Below are positions 11,109-19,085 of a stretch of DNA of 32,554 nt, piece after piece (the stretch's first letter is position 1; every line of letters begins with the position of its first letter). A program made the translations under genes and the position numbers. This stretch comes from Planctomycetota bacterium (GTDB lineage Bacteria > Planctomycetota > PLA2 > JAEUHO01): positions 1 to 32,554 of the forward strand of contig JAJDEM010000401.1 in NCBI GenBank assembly GCA_029259795.1, read 5' to 3'. The notes beneath the pieces are model-generated. The model made no database searches. It saw only the letters and a list, made by a program, of their open reading frames with translations, and was not told where the DNA came from.

Positions 11109-11924
11109 ATGGGCTCGCTCAAGTACGCGGCCGCCGGGCTGGCGTTCGCTGCACTGATCTTCGTGGCCACACCACGCGCCGGGGCCGAGGACGATCCCTG
11201 CCTCTGCCGCGATCTCATCGTCAAGTGCTCGGTGAACCCGAAGACCGTCGTGATGGGCGACCCCTTCGAGTTCTGCGCCACCGTCACGAGCGTCGGCGCC
11301 ACGACCCTCGAGAAAGTGCGCCTCACGATCACGGGCTGCCCGAAGGCAACGCCCGAGGCAGGGCAGAAGCTCATCGTGTTCATCCCCACGCTCGCCCAAG
11401 GCGAGACCTTCACCCACTGCGTGCGCTTCCGCTGCACGACGGTCGGGGAGTGCCGCCTGACGGCGCATGCCGTGGACTCCACGGGGATTGCCGCAGCGGG
11501 CTGTCTCTGCTCTGCCTTCTGCAAGGGCCTTCCTGCACTGCAACTCGAGATGATCGACACGGCGATCGATCGCTCGGCAAAGGGCATCTTCCGGCTGGGC
11601 GAGACGTTCATGTACCGCCTCGCGGTCGAGAACGACGTCGGCTCCGCGCTGACGCCCGACCTCGTGATGCAGTTCTCGCTTCCGCCGGAGCTCGAGTTCG
11701 TTCGTGGTCGCGCGGATGGCGGCGTCACGATCTCCGGGAGCGGGCAAGCTGCCACGTCCTCGCGCTTCGTCCTGCGCCCGAACCAGAAGCTCATGATGGA
11801 GTTCGAGTGCAAGGTGATCAAGGTGCCGCCGCGGAGCCTCGTCCAGGCACGCGCCGCCGTCTCGGCACAACCGAGCGGGCTTGAACTCTCCACGGAAACG
11901 GAGTCGACGACGCTGCGTCGTTGA
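11109..11924 (+). CDS. Exported Cys-rich DUF11-like beta-sandwich protein
   Basis: A 271-residue protein with a signal peptide (residues 1-26, cleavage near AGA|EDD). The N-terminal half has many cysteines (CLC, KC, FC, GC, HC, RC, EC, GCLC, FC), which suggests disulfide bonds outside the cytoplasm. Two beta-sandwich-like stretches are visible. The first has FEFCATVTSVGATTLEKVRLT; the second has LGETFMYRLAVENDVGSALTPDLVM with LPPELEFVRG, the signature style of DUF11/CARDB-type repeats of surface proteins. The start ATG has a strong GGAGGA, held in the hairpin at 11081-11104. It probably belongs to the pseudopilin operon. The exact function is unknown. Confidence 0.75.
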   Translation: MGSLKYAAAGLAFAALIFVATPRAGAEDDPCLCRDLIVKCSVNPKTVVMGDPFEFCATVTSVGATTLEKVRLTITGCPKATPEAGQKLIVFIPTLAQGETFTHCVRFRCTTVGECRLTAHAVDSTGIAAAGCLCSAFCKGLPALQLEMIDTAIDRSAKGIFRLGETFMYRLAVENDVGSALTPDLVMQFSLPPELEFVRGRADGGVTISGSGQAATSSRFVLRPNQKLMMEFECKVIKVPPRSLVQARAAVSAQPSGLELSTETESTTLRR

Positions 11925-12020
11925 GGCGCCTCCGGCCTCGGGACTTTTGCTCTACAGCTTCCAGGGCCGAATGGTCGATGGGACGGCGTAACAATCCCGC
12001 AACAAGACAGAGGCCAGCCT

Positions 12021-12899
12021 GTGAGCACCCGTGACCGTCGCCGCGCCGAGCGCATCGAAGTAGGCATCCCTGCGCAGATCTACTCTCACCGCGGTTTCTT
12101 CAGCGCACGGATCTGCGATCTCAGCCGGACGGGGCTCCGCCTGCGGGTTCGGATCGCCGACATCGACATGGAAGCGACGGATGATCTCCGCGTGGCCGCG
12201 GAAGCCATTGCGGCGGCCTTCGCACCCCACTTCGCCCTGGACCTGGACTACGAGAAGTTCGGTCCCTTGCTGCAGCGGGACGTCTCCCTCACCCGCATCG
12301 GCCTGCCTCCCGAGGACCCGCTGTTCGTGGAGCTCTGCTGTGCCTTCGACGAGCCGCTTGGCGATCACGAGACCGCCATCCTGCAGATGGAGCTGCCAGA
12401 GATCAACGCAGCCGTCGAGGATTGGGTTCCCGATGAGTTCGTCCCCGAAGATTGCAGCGGCATCGTGACCCTGCGCCCGCGCGACGAGTTGATGGATCGC
12501 CCTGTGATCCTCCCGCCGGCTGAGCCGGCGCGCGCACCTGCCCCGCCCCCGCCCCGCCATCGCTACCGGGCCCTGGTCACGGGCACCGCGAAGGACGCAC
12601 CGCCCGCCTTCTTCTGCTACACCGATCTCGTCACGGCCATCGGCGTGCGCGTCTGTGTCCCGCGTCCGACAGACGCCATCGGCATCAGGGAGGCGATGAC
12701 CCAGCTCATGCGCGTCCACGGGCAGGCGGTCGACGTCCGCATCATTGATGAGAGCGAGGATCTCTGGGCCGGCGGCGCGCGCGTCACGGGCGTTGAGCTC
12801 CCTCCCAACCGGCTCGACGTGATGCTGGTCACGCTTGCCTACGACCGGCCGCTCTCGATGAGCGCCCTGCGCCGCATGGGCCTGGTCGTAGCTGCCTAG
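12021..12899 (+). CDS. PilZ-domain-like protein
   Basis: A 292-residue protein beginning with RRRAER (residues 6-11) and DLSRTG (33-38). Together these match the RxxxR and [D/N]xSxxG motifs by which PilZ domains bind cyclic di-GMP. The first domain spans about residues 6-125. A Pro/Ala-rich linker (about 165-180) leads to a second domain starting HRYRALVTG that may be a degenerate PilZ fold without the binding motif. It is soluble, with no signal peptide. GTG at 12021 is chosen because RRRAER follows closely; the Shine-Dalgarno is weak. It lies downstream of the pseudopilin set, consistent with cyclic di-GMP control of pilus-like structures, although a 96-nt gap separates them. Confidence 0.75.
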   Translation: MSTRDRRRAERIEVGIPAQIYSHRGFFSARICDLSRTGLRLRVRIADIDMEATDDLRVAAEAIAAAFAPHFALDLDYEKFGPLLQRDVSLTRIGLPPEDPLFVELCCAFDEPLGDHETAILQMELPEINAAVEDWVPDEFVPEDCSGIVTLRPRDELMDRPVILPPAEPARAPAPPPPRHRYRALVTGTAKDAPPAFFCYTDLVTAIGVRVCVPRPTDAIGIREAMTQLMRVHGQAVDVRIIDESEDLWAGGARVTGVELPPNRLDVMLVTLAYDRPLSMSALRRMGLVVAA

Positions 12900-12905
12900 G
12901 CAGCT

Positions 12906-13217
12906 CTAGGCCGTGTGCCGCGCGTAGCGCAGCGAGAGCTCGCACGCCGGCGAGCGGTCGTAGTAGCGCAGGATCGCGTCCCGCCGCTCGCGCGCGAGCC
13001 GGATGTCGGCCGTACCGAGGGAGAACCGCAGTCGCTCCTTGCGCCAGTCCGGCGTGTGGATCGTGAACGCGATCCACCACAGGCGACCGTTCTTCCAGAG
13101 GTGATGATCCGGATCGAGGTCCGCCGGCGCCGGGCCGTCGGCAAGCAGCCCCTCGACGGCCTTGCGCGGCAGATAGGTGAAGGTGGGGATCGGTTCGGAC
13201 GGGTGCGAGCGAGTCAT
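12906..13217 (-). CDS. Small protein of unknown function, weakly like the N-terminus of tyrosine recombinases
   Basis: 103 residues from ATG at 13217, which has AGGGAGA 6 nt upstream; a longer form from 13253 lacks such a site. I do not recognise a family with confidence. The stretch GRLWWIAFTIHTPDWRKERLRFSLGTADIRLARERRDAIL (split here: WWIAFTI, then RFSLGT, then ARERRDAIL) resembles the SLGT-x-A...R pattern of arm-type DNA-binding or SAM-like N-terminal domains of phage integrases, but no catalytic domain follows. It could be an integrase remnant or an unrelated small protein. It is convergent with the PilZ-like gene, with 6 nt between the stops. Confidence 0.6.
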   Translation of the reverse strand: MTRSHPSEPIPTFTYLPRKAVEGLLADGPAPADLDPDHHLWKNGRLWWIAFTIHTPDWRKERLRFSLGTADIRLARERRDAILRYYDRSPACELSLRYARHTA

Positions 13218-13508
13218 GGATCGTCTCCCTGGGGGGATGGCCATGACATCCACAGCGCGCGAGGACCACGCGGGACACTTCGTTGCTTCGGCCCTTCGGC
13301 CTCCGCCACATCACCTGCCCTCGCGGACAGGAAGGCACCTTGGGTTGTCCTTCCCAGGTTGCCGGGCTCCTCATGGGGAAGAGCCGCTCCGGATGTCAGG
13401 CCCTACGATAGAGGCTCGGGCGGGTCTCGCAAGGATGGGGTTTGTCATAGCGACGCATGCATCGATTTGGTTGAAACACCACGGCGGTCCCCGTCGTGAG
13501 GTGAGTGG

Positions 13509-14993
13509 ATGAGCAATGCCCCGCCCCCCATCTCGATCGAGGATCTGCTGCGCGAGCGCGCATGGATCCGTGGCCTCGCCCGTGCCATCGCTCCGACTGT
13601 CGCGGCCGACGTCGAGCAGGAGACCTGGCTGACCGCGCTGCGCCGACCGCCCGGCGAGGGCCCGCGCCTGCGCGGCTGGCTACGCCGCGTGGTCCGCAGC
13701 CGGGCCGTCGATGGCGCCCGCTCGAAGCAGCGGCGCGCCTCGCGGGAGGCTGCCGTCCGGCCGCAGGCGACCGCGCCGTCGCCCGACCTCCTCATCGAGC
13801 AGGCTGAGGCCCAGGGTGCGGTGGCTCGCGGCGTCGCGACCCTGCCCGAGCCCTACCGCATCGTGGTCTTGCTGCGCTACTTCCAGGGCATGAGTGCGCA
13901 GGAGATCGCCGTCCATCTCGACGTTCCCGTCGCCACCGTCCGCACGCGTCTGCACCGGGCCCACGGCCATCTCCGGGAGCGACTCCAGAGCCAGCTCGGC
14001 GGGGAGTGGCGGCGCGGCCTGCTGCTGCTTGGCGCTGACCCTGCGTCTCACGTTTGGAGCGCGGCCTCCGCCGCGCTGAAAGGAGGCCTCGTCATGACGG
14101 CCACACAGAAGCTCATCGTCGCCTGCGGCATTGCCCTCCTCGCGCTTGGCGGCGGCATGGTCGGCGCCTGGTTCCTCCAGCCCGGCGATGACGGCGCGGA
14201 AGCTGATCCGATCAGCGTGCGCAACGTCGACGCGCCCACATCTGCGGAAGCGGCCCCCGTCCTGCGCGGCGTCGCCACGGACGAAACCGACGTCAGAAGC
14301 GAGATCGCGAGCCTCCGCGCCGAGGTCTTGGAGCTCAAGACCGCCCTCGAAGCCGCGACCAAGAGCCTGCGCGCGCTCGACCCGAGCCAGATCGACCACC
14401 TCACCAAGGCCATGCCTGCGCTCCTCGCCGAGATCATGCGCCAGAACACGACCTACGCCGTCTCGGCCCTGCGCAACTTCACCTCCGCGCATGCCCAGAT
14501 CCAGGCAACGGGGAAGATCGACCGCGACGGGGATGGCACAGGCGAGTTCGGTGGCTTCATGGAAATGACCGGAGCCATCGAAGGCCGCATGGATCGCAAG
14601 ATGATGCCGCCCGTGCTCTCTGGCCGCTTCTCGAAGCTCACCGAGCACGGCGAGGCGCAGGCGAAGGGCTACCTGTTCCGCTTCTTCCTGCCGGATCGCA
14701 CGGGCGCGGGCGTCGGCGAGCCGCAAGAGGGCTACACGCGCGACGGTCCCGTCGACGCCGATCTCGCCGAGACCACCTGGTGCTGCTACGCATGGCCGAT
14801 CGAACACGGCGTGACGGGCTCACGCACCTTCTTCATGAATCAGGGCGGCGACACGTTCTGGACGGACGATGCGAAGTACTCAGGCTCCGGCAAGGGCCCC
14901 GCGGCTGACGCCGCGTTCCGCGGCGCAGGCGCCATCACGGGGCAGGTTGCCGCTGGCGGAATTGGGCGGGATGGAAACACCTGGAAGCGCTGA
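13509..14993 (+). CDS. ECF-type sigma factor fused to a transmembrane helix, coiled coil and pilin-like/DUF2950-like C-terminal domain
   Basis: 494 residues in one frame. Residues 14-77 are a sigma-70 region 2 (VEQETWLTALRR at 35-46). Residues 112-162 are region 4, with LPEPYRIVVLLRYFQGMSAQEIA and VATVRTRLHRA forming the -35-recognition helix-turn-helix. Then come a transmembrane helix (201-223), a linker, a short coiled coil (260-290) and a globular domain (310-494). That domain carries LRNFTSAHAQIQ, an EF-hand-like DRDGDGTGE (338-346), GYLFRFFLPD and ETTWCCYAWP, followed by GSRTFFMNQGGD. It resembles domains behind pilin N-termini in planctomycetes and DUF2950. The sigma part would be cytoplasmic and the C-terminus periplasmic, so it may be a membrane-held sigma factor sensing the envelope. 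ATG at 13509 has GAGGTGA upstream. The 291-nt gap before it shows no other gene. Confidence 0.8.
   Translation: MSNAPPPISIEDLLRERAWIRGLARAIAPTVAADVEQETWLTALRRPPGEGPRLRGWLRRVVRSRAVDGARSKQRRASREAAVRPQATAPSPDLLIEQAEAQGAVARGVATLPEPYRIVVLLRYFQGMSAQEIAVHLDVPVATVRTRLHRAHGHLRERLQSQLGGEWRRGLLLLGADPASHVWSAASAALKGGLVMTATQKLIVACGIALLALGGGMVGAWFLQPGDDGAEADPISVRNVDAPTSAEAAPVLRGVATDETDVRSEIASLRAEVLELKTALEAATKSLRALDPSQIDHLTKAMPALLAEIMRQNTTYAVSALRNFTSAHAQIQATGKIDRDGDGTGEFGGFMEMTGAIEGRMDRKMMPPVLSGRFSKLTEHGEAQAKGYLFRFFLPDRTGAGVGEPQEGYTRDGPVDADLAETTWCCYAWPIEHGVTGSRTFFMNQGGDTFWTDDAKYSGSGKGPAADAAFRGAGAITGQVAAGGIGRDGNTWKR
14078..14096 (+). promoter_or_regulatory. Strong internal ribosome-binding site and ATG inside the sigma fusion gene
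   Basis: GAAAGGAGG (14078-14086) is followed after 7 nt by an in-frame ATG at 14094 (codon 196), exactly between the sigma module and the transmembrane helix. This is the best Shine-Dalgarno in the neighbourhood. A second product of 299 residues, made of the membrane anchor plus the sensor-like domain without the sigma part, could be made from the same mRNA. The alternative is chance coding of the Lys-Gly-Gly stretch. Confidence 0.5.
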
Positions 14994-15015
14994 CCTCCGC
15001 GCTCCTGACACCGGT

Positions 15016-15037
15016 AACCGGACACCCGTAGCCGGTT
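15016..15037 (+). terminator. Hairpin downstream of the sigma fusion gene
   Basis: AACCGG (15016-15021) pairs with CCGGTT (15032-15037) across a 10-nt loop, 23 nt after the stop of the sigma fusion gene; CTGTTTCC follows shortly after. The stem is short and the T-run poor, so this is a weak candidate for a terminator. Confidence 0.25.
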
Positions 15038-15155
15038 GCGCTGTTTCCGGCGGTTGATTCCGCCACGTTCAGACGAATCGGCTGCTCTGCCCAGGCAGTT
15101 GGGATCACACACGGCTCGCGCACCGGCCGAGCGCGTCCGGTCCCTCGTTTGCGCC

Positions 15156-15193
15156 CTCTCGCGTCACCGGATGTCCCGGTGGATTCTCGAGAG
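15156..15193 (+). promoter_or_regulatory. Two-tier hairpin overlapping the ribosome-binding site of the 15202 gene
   Basis: An outer stem CTCTCG (15156-15161)/CGAGAG (15188-15193) encloses an inner stem CACCGG (15165-15170)/CCGGTG (15176-15181) with a 5-nt loop. The outer 3' arm overlaps the GAGAGGAG ribosome-binding site. Translation of the following gene might be held back unless the structure opens. No known RNA family is recognised. Confidence 0.4.
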
Positions 15194-15201
15194 GAGCACA
15201 C

Positions 15202-16647
15202 ATGAACGACCTTCGACGCAGCGTCTTTGCTTTGGGCCCCGGCCTCTTGCTCACCGCACTCGTATTGCCCTTCCTCCCCAACACCGCGCGGGCCGACGTC
15301 GTCCGCCTGCGCACGGGGGAGATCGTGAAGGGACGCCCCATCGCACGCCTCAGCACCGCCGAGTCCCTCGTTGTTGAAGATCTCATCACGGGCAATCTGC
15401 GCACCTTCCTCTGGAGCGTCGTGGAGCGCGGCGACCGCGACCGGCTGCTCACACGCTGGCACCGCAAGGAGGAGGCGCTCGCTCCCATCATGGGCCAGCG
15501 ACTCACGCTGCGCCTGCACGGTGAAGGCAAGCACACAATCCGCGGCCTCCTCGTAGGCGAGAGCGAGACGCATCATCGTCTGCAGCGCGCGGGCACGGTC
15601 GTCGACATCGAGAAGAGCCGCGTCATCGACGTCGCCAAGGTGATGCTCGACCCACGGGATGTCTGGAGCCCGGAGCAGCTCGTGGCGAAGTTCAACACAC
15701 AGCTCGCGAAGGAGCGCAAGGCCGGGGATCTCTCGGTCGAGGAGCACTTTCGCCTGGGCAACTACGCCTACAAGGTCGGGGCCTACGAGCAGGCCGCCAG
15801 GCATCTCACCCTCTGCGCGGGCGACGCGAGCTTCGCCTCGGCGGCTGCAGCAAGAGTACGCGTCACGGAGCTGCGTACCCTCCTGGCCGAGCGGGTCGTG
15901 ATCGCCGCCATGCGAGCCATCCGCACCTCGATCGCCCTGAAGTCGTTCCGGAAGGCCCGCACGGGGCTGGCTGCGCTGGACTCACACGACCTCAAACCAG
16001 GCACCCCTCTGGCCACGCGCATCGAAGCGCTCAAGGCCTACTTCGCTGAGAAGCGCCGCGCCGCGTTCACAAAGGCGGCCCGCAGCGACTTCCTTGACTT
16101 CGTCTACCGGGTCACGGCGCGGTCCGTCCACGAGCGTTCCACGGACCTCGCGGACGTCCGGGCCTGGGCGCGCAAGAGCCTTGCGGACGACGCGTTCCGC
16201 TCGATGGCGAAGGACTGGACGCGGCTGGATGACGTCTCTCCCGAGGAAGCACGCGTGTTCTGGGCAAACCGCAAGCGCTCGGCGTGGTCCTCGGTCAGCT
16301 ACGGCTCCGGCACGTTCATCGTCGAACCGGCCAAGCAGAGGCCCGCCAAGCGCAAGCCGAAGAAGAGCACCGGAGCCAGCGGGCCGGGCGTCACGGTCCC
16401 GAAGCCGCCGACGCCCGATCAGTGGTGGGCCAAGGCCTCCCAGCGCGAGCGCATGGACTGGATCCTGGCGTGGTTCGTTGAGAACTCCGACCTCTTTGAC
16501 GTCGACCCGACGCCGCTGCGCGCAAACTGCCCCCGCTGCCACGGCAAGGGCACACTGAGCATGCGCACAGCAGACGGCGCCGTCCATCGCTACCTCTGCA
16601 CGCGCTGCGCAGGCTCGCAGCAAGATCGGCGGGTGAAGTTTCGCTAA
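15202..16647 (+). CDS. Exported protein with TPR-like helices and a C-terminal zinc ribbon, function unknown
   Basis: 481 residues with a signal peptide (hydrophobic 13-26, cleavage near ARA|DVV). The N-terminal region (LRTGEIVKGRPI) resembles short beta units seen in planctomycete exported proteins. The middle is helical, with a TPR-like unit EHFRLGNYAYKVGAYEQAARHL (about 181-202). After a basic Pro/Lys linker (about 377-405), the C-terminus holds CPRCHGKG (about 450-457) and CTRC (about 471-474), a four-Cys zinc ribbon like DnaJ central-domain repeats. It could bind other exported proteins or help assembly. ATG at 15202 has AGAGGAG upstream. I do not recognise a named family. Confidence 0.75.
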   Translation: MNDLRRSVFALGPGLLLTALVLPFLPNTARADVVRLRTGEIVKGRPIARLSTAESLVVEDLITGNLRTFLWSVVERGDRDRLLTRWHRKEEALAPIMGQRLTLRLHGEGKHTIRGLLVGESETHHRLQRAGTVVDIEKSRVIDVAKVMLDPRDVWSPEQLVAKFNTQLAKERKAGDLSVEEHFRLGNYAYKVGAYEQAARHLTLCAGDASFASAAAARVRVTELRTLLAERVVIAAMRAIRTSIALKSFRKARTGLAALDSHDLKPGTPLATRIEALKAYFAEKRRAAFTKAARSDFLDFVYRVTARSVHERSTDLADVRAWARKSLADDAFRSMAKDWTRLDDVSPEEARVFWANRKRSAWSSVSYGSGTFIVEPAKQRPAKRKPKKSTGASGPGVTVPKPPTPDQWWAKASQRERMDWILAWFVENSDLFDVDPTPLRANCPRCHGKGTLSMRTADGAVHRYLCTRCAGSQQDRRVKFR

Positions 16648-16682
16648 CCTGCCGGGCGGCGGGTTTCGCCTACGATGCACGC

Positions 16683-17075
16683 ATGGCGAGGGACTGGACC
16701 ATCCTCTACGTGGCCGACCCCGAGGCGTCGCGGCGCTTCTATCGCCTCGTGTTCGCCGCCGAGCCGACGCTCGACGTACCTGGCATGACGACGTTCCGCC
16801 TACCCGGCGGGTCCGAGCTGGGGCTGATGCCCGAGCAGGGGATCAAGGACCTGCTCGGACCGGCATTGCCGGACCCGAGTCCGGGCCGAGGCATCCCGCG
16901 GGTGGAGATCTACCTCACCGTCGAAGACGACCCCGCCGACTGGTTCACCCGCGCGCTCGAGGCGGGCGCAACCGAGGTGAGCCCGCTGCTGCCACGCACG
17001 TGGGGTGATCGGGCGGCCTACGTCATGGATGCTGACGGCCACGTGCTTGTGTTTGCAGCGCCGCTAGGCGAGTAG
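16683..17075 (+). CDS. VOC-superfamily (glyoxalase/bleomycin-resistance-like) protein
   Basis: 130 residues with the paired beta-alpha-beta-beta-beta units of the vicinal oxygen chelate fold. The N-terminal half has ILYVADPEASRRFYRLVFAAEP, and the C-terminal half VEIYLTVEDDPADWFTRALEAGATEV ending in YVMDADGHVLVFAAP. These proteins bind metals or small molecules and include lyases, dioxygenases and resistance proteins; the substrate here cannot be told. The start ATG lacks a clear Shine-Dalgarno. The 3' end, including the stop codon, is imperfectly repeated 40 nt downstream. Confidence 0.85.
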   Translation: MARDWTILYVADPEASRRFYRLVFAAEPTLDVPGMTTFRLPGGSELGLMPEQGIKDLLGPALPDPSPGRGIPRVEIYLTVEDDPADWFTRALEAGATEVSPLLPRTWGDRAAYVMDADGHVLVFAAPLGE

Positions 17076-17122
17076 CTGCGGCTCCAGGCCAGTACATGCG
17101 CCGCTCGGCGAGTAGCCGTGGT

Positions 17123-19081
17123 TCACTTCATCCAGCGCTTGGCTTCACCGCCCGCCATGACGAGCCCACCGTTCAGCACCGAAAGCAACATGCCGTACGC
17201 CGGGTTCACGATCGTCTCCTCGCCCATGTACGGCGCACCCATGTGGGGCGAGGAGTAGCGCAAGCCGAAGCCCGGCTGCCAGGCGTTCAGGAAGCGCCAG
17301 CGCCACTGCGGCATGATCTCGGCGAAGGCCTTGGGGTCTGCGACAGCGAGCGCAACGAGGCCAAGCGCCGCGCCGGGCTCGCCGTAGGCATGGCTGTTGA
17401 GCATCCAGGGATGGCGCTCGGTCATGATGCCCGTGAGTCCTCTACGCATGTCCTTGCGGTCCTTGCGCAGATGAAGCGCCAACGCCGTCAGACCGCTTCG
17501 GCTCCAGAACTGCGCCTTGTCCTTGGCCGACTTGTTGTAGCCCATGCCGCCATGGCCGCCCTTCTTGGGATCCGACCAACTGATCAAGACGTACGGCTCG
17601 ATGTGCCTCCACACCTTGCTCTTCACCCCGCACCGGATCGCCAGCGCTTCGAACAGCAGCAGGTGCGCGCACGGCGCCATCAACGCCTTCTCGCCGTAGG
17701 GCAAGCCCTTCGGGTGGTGGCCGAAGGCGGGCACCTCCCACTTGCTCGCGTGCGTCGTCGAGGGCAGCCACTGAATGGCGTCGTCGATCCAAGCCAGCGC
17801 GCGCTTGTCCCCCGACGCGAGGAAGTACTCGCCAAGGAAGATCCCCTGGAACGCAATGGGCCAGAACGAGAAGCCCTTCGCGTCCGCAGCGGTCGGATTG
17901 CGCTTCAGCAGGAAGTCCGCCAGCTTGCGGATGGCCTTTCGGTGCTTCTTCTCGCGCGTGCCGAGCAGCGCAAGGCCGGCAAGGCTCGAGTTCACCTCGG
18001 CGTTGCCCGGCCAGCTCCCGTTCGGCTTCTGGTTCTCGACGATCCACTTCAGGATGTCGGCCCGCAGGCGCTTGGCCGTCGGGTCTTCGAACGGAAACTG
18101 CGCCCCGAAGCCGCTGCTGACATCCAGCTTGAGCTTGAGGACCGTCAGACCCTCGTCGCGCAGCACCGTGAGCGACACGTGCTTCTGGCTGTTGTCCAAC
18201 GCACGCTCGATGGCCCGCCCGAGAACGGACTCGTGCCCGTGCTCGAACCACGCCACGCCGGCGGCGAGGCTGCCAGGAGCCAGCGCCTTGCCCTCGACCG
18301 CCACGACGAGATCCGAGCGCTTCAGGCCCGCCTTCTCCGCCGGGCCGTCCTTGCGGATGCCGAGGATCGAGAACGACGTCGCCATGTGCTCGGTCAGGGC
18401 CAAGAAGCCGAGCATGCCCGAGGCGAGCAGGTCCGGGCCGTTCTTGCCGTTCGGCTTGCCGACGAGGCCGCGAGACGGCGCGTCGTGAAACAGGTCGAAC
18501 CGGAAGTCATCGACGACGACGCGCCCCTTGCCGCTGACCGACATGCTGATCGAGAGCGTCTGCCCGATGAGCCCCGCGAGGCGAGCCGACGGAATCTTCA
18601 ACCAGACGCGCTGGCGACTACGCGCAGCAGCGACCGTCGTGCCGCCGGGCACCGCGCGCAGCAGCGGGGTCCCCTGCGACCTGGCGAGCGGTCGCGTCTT
18701 CCCGGCGACGGTCGCCGAAAGTTCCAGCACGCCCTCCTTCGACCCGCCCCGTCCCACCACATCGACCGACGCGACGGCATACCAGCCTTCGGGCTTCAGC
18801 TTCTTCACCGCGGCCGGCGTCGGCACCACGACGTCGTAGATCACCTGCGCGCCAGCACCGAGGGATAGGGCGGCGCCGTAGGGCGGGCCGGCGAGAAAGC
18901 GACGCACGCGCGACGCCTTGCCCTCGACCCGAAAGCCGTCGGGCGTTAGCGGTGCGCCGTCCTTGGCGCGCTTCGGCGCATCGAAGCCGCCGTTCTCAAC
19001 ATCTCCCGCGCCTGCGGGCAGCGCGCCGCACGGCAGCAAGAGGAGCGTTAGCAGCAGGAGGGATAGGCGTCGGGTCGGCAT
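17123..19081 (-). CDS. Exported PDZ-domain protein with DUF6288-like alpha-toroid domain
   Basis: 652 residues from ATG at 19081, chosen because MPTRRLSLLLLTLLLL starts a classic signal peptide there; a longer frame to 19126 would overlap the upstream gene. Cleavage is likely near AGA|GDV. A beta-rich N-terminal region (about 25-215) with VENGGF looks carbohydrate-binding-like. A PDZ domain (about 215-310: FSILGIRKDGPAEKAGLKRSDLVVAVEG) follows. The C-terminal domain (about 325-650) is built of helix pairs (WIVENQKPNGSWPGNAEVNSSLAGLALLG and GGMGYNKSAKDKAQFWSRSGLTALAL, each a repeat-like unit) resembling squalene-cyclase-type toroids and the DUF6288 family. No enzyme activity is evident. It is third in a likely operon, 4 nt after the upstream stop. 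Confidence 0.8.
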   Translation of the reverse strand: MPTRRLSLLLLTLLLLPCGALPAGAGDVENGGFDAPKRAKDGAPLTPDGFRVEGKASRVRRFLAGPPYGAALSLGAGAQVIYDVVVPTPAAVKKLKPEGWYAVASVDVVGRGGSKEGVLELSATVAGKTRPLARSQGTPLLRAVPGGTTVAAARSRQRVWLKIPSARLAGLIGQTLSISMSVSGKGRVVVDDFRFDLFHDAPSRGLVGKPNGKNGPDLLASGMLGFLALTEHMATSFSILGIRKDGPAEKAGLKRSDLVVAVEGKALAPGSLAAGVAWFEHGHESVLGRAIERALDNSQKHVSLTVLRDEGLTVLKLKLDVSSGFGAQFPFEDPTAKRLRADILKWIVENQKPNGSWPGNAEVNSSLAGLALLGTREKKHRKAIRKLADFLLKRNPTAADAKGFSFWPIAFQGIFLGEYFLASGDKRALAWIDDAIQWLPSTTHASKWEVPAFGHHPKGLPYGEKALMAPCAHLLLFEALAIRCGVKSKVWRHIEPYVLISWSDPKKGGHGGMGYNKSAKDKAQFWSRSGLTALALHLRKDRKDMRRGLTGIMTERHPWMLNSHAYGEPGAALGLVALAVADPKAFAEIMPQWRWRFLNAWQPGFGLRYSSPHMGAPYMGEETIVNPAYGMLLSVLNGGLVMAGGEAKRWMK

Positions 19082-19085
19082 CGGC

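Noticed and set aside
10064-12067. Minus-strand open frame of 667 codons
   Set aside because: Opposite the HEAT-like and DUF11-like genes, which have signal peptides and domain patterns; no motif in the antisense product.
17096-18868. Plus-strand open frame of 590 codons
   Set aside because: Opposite the PDZ/DUF6288-like gene; shadow of a GC-rich coding strand.
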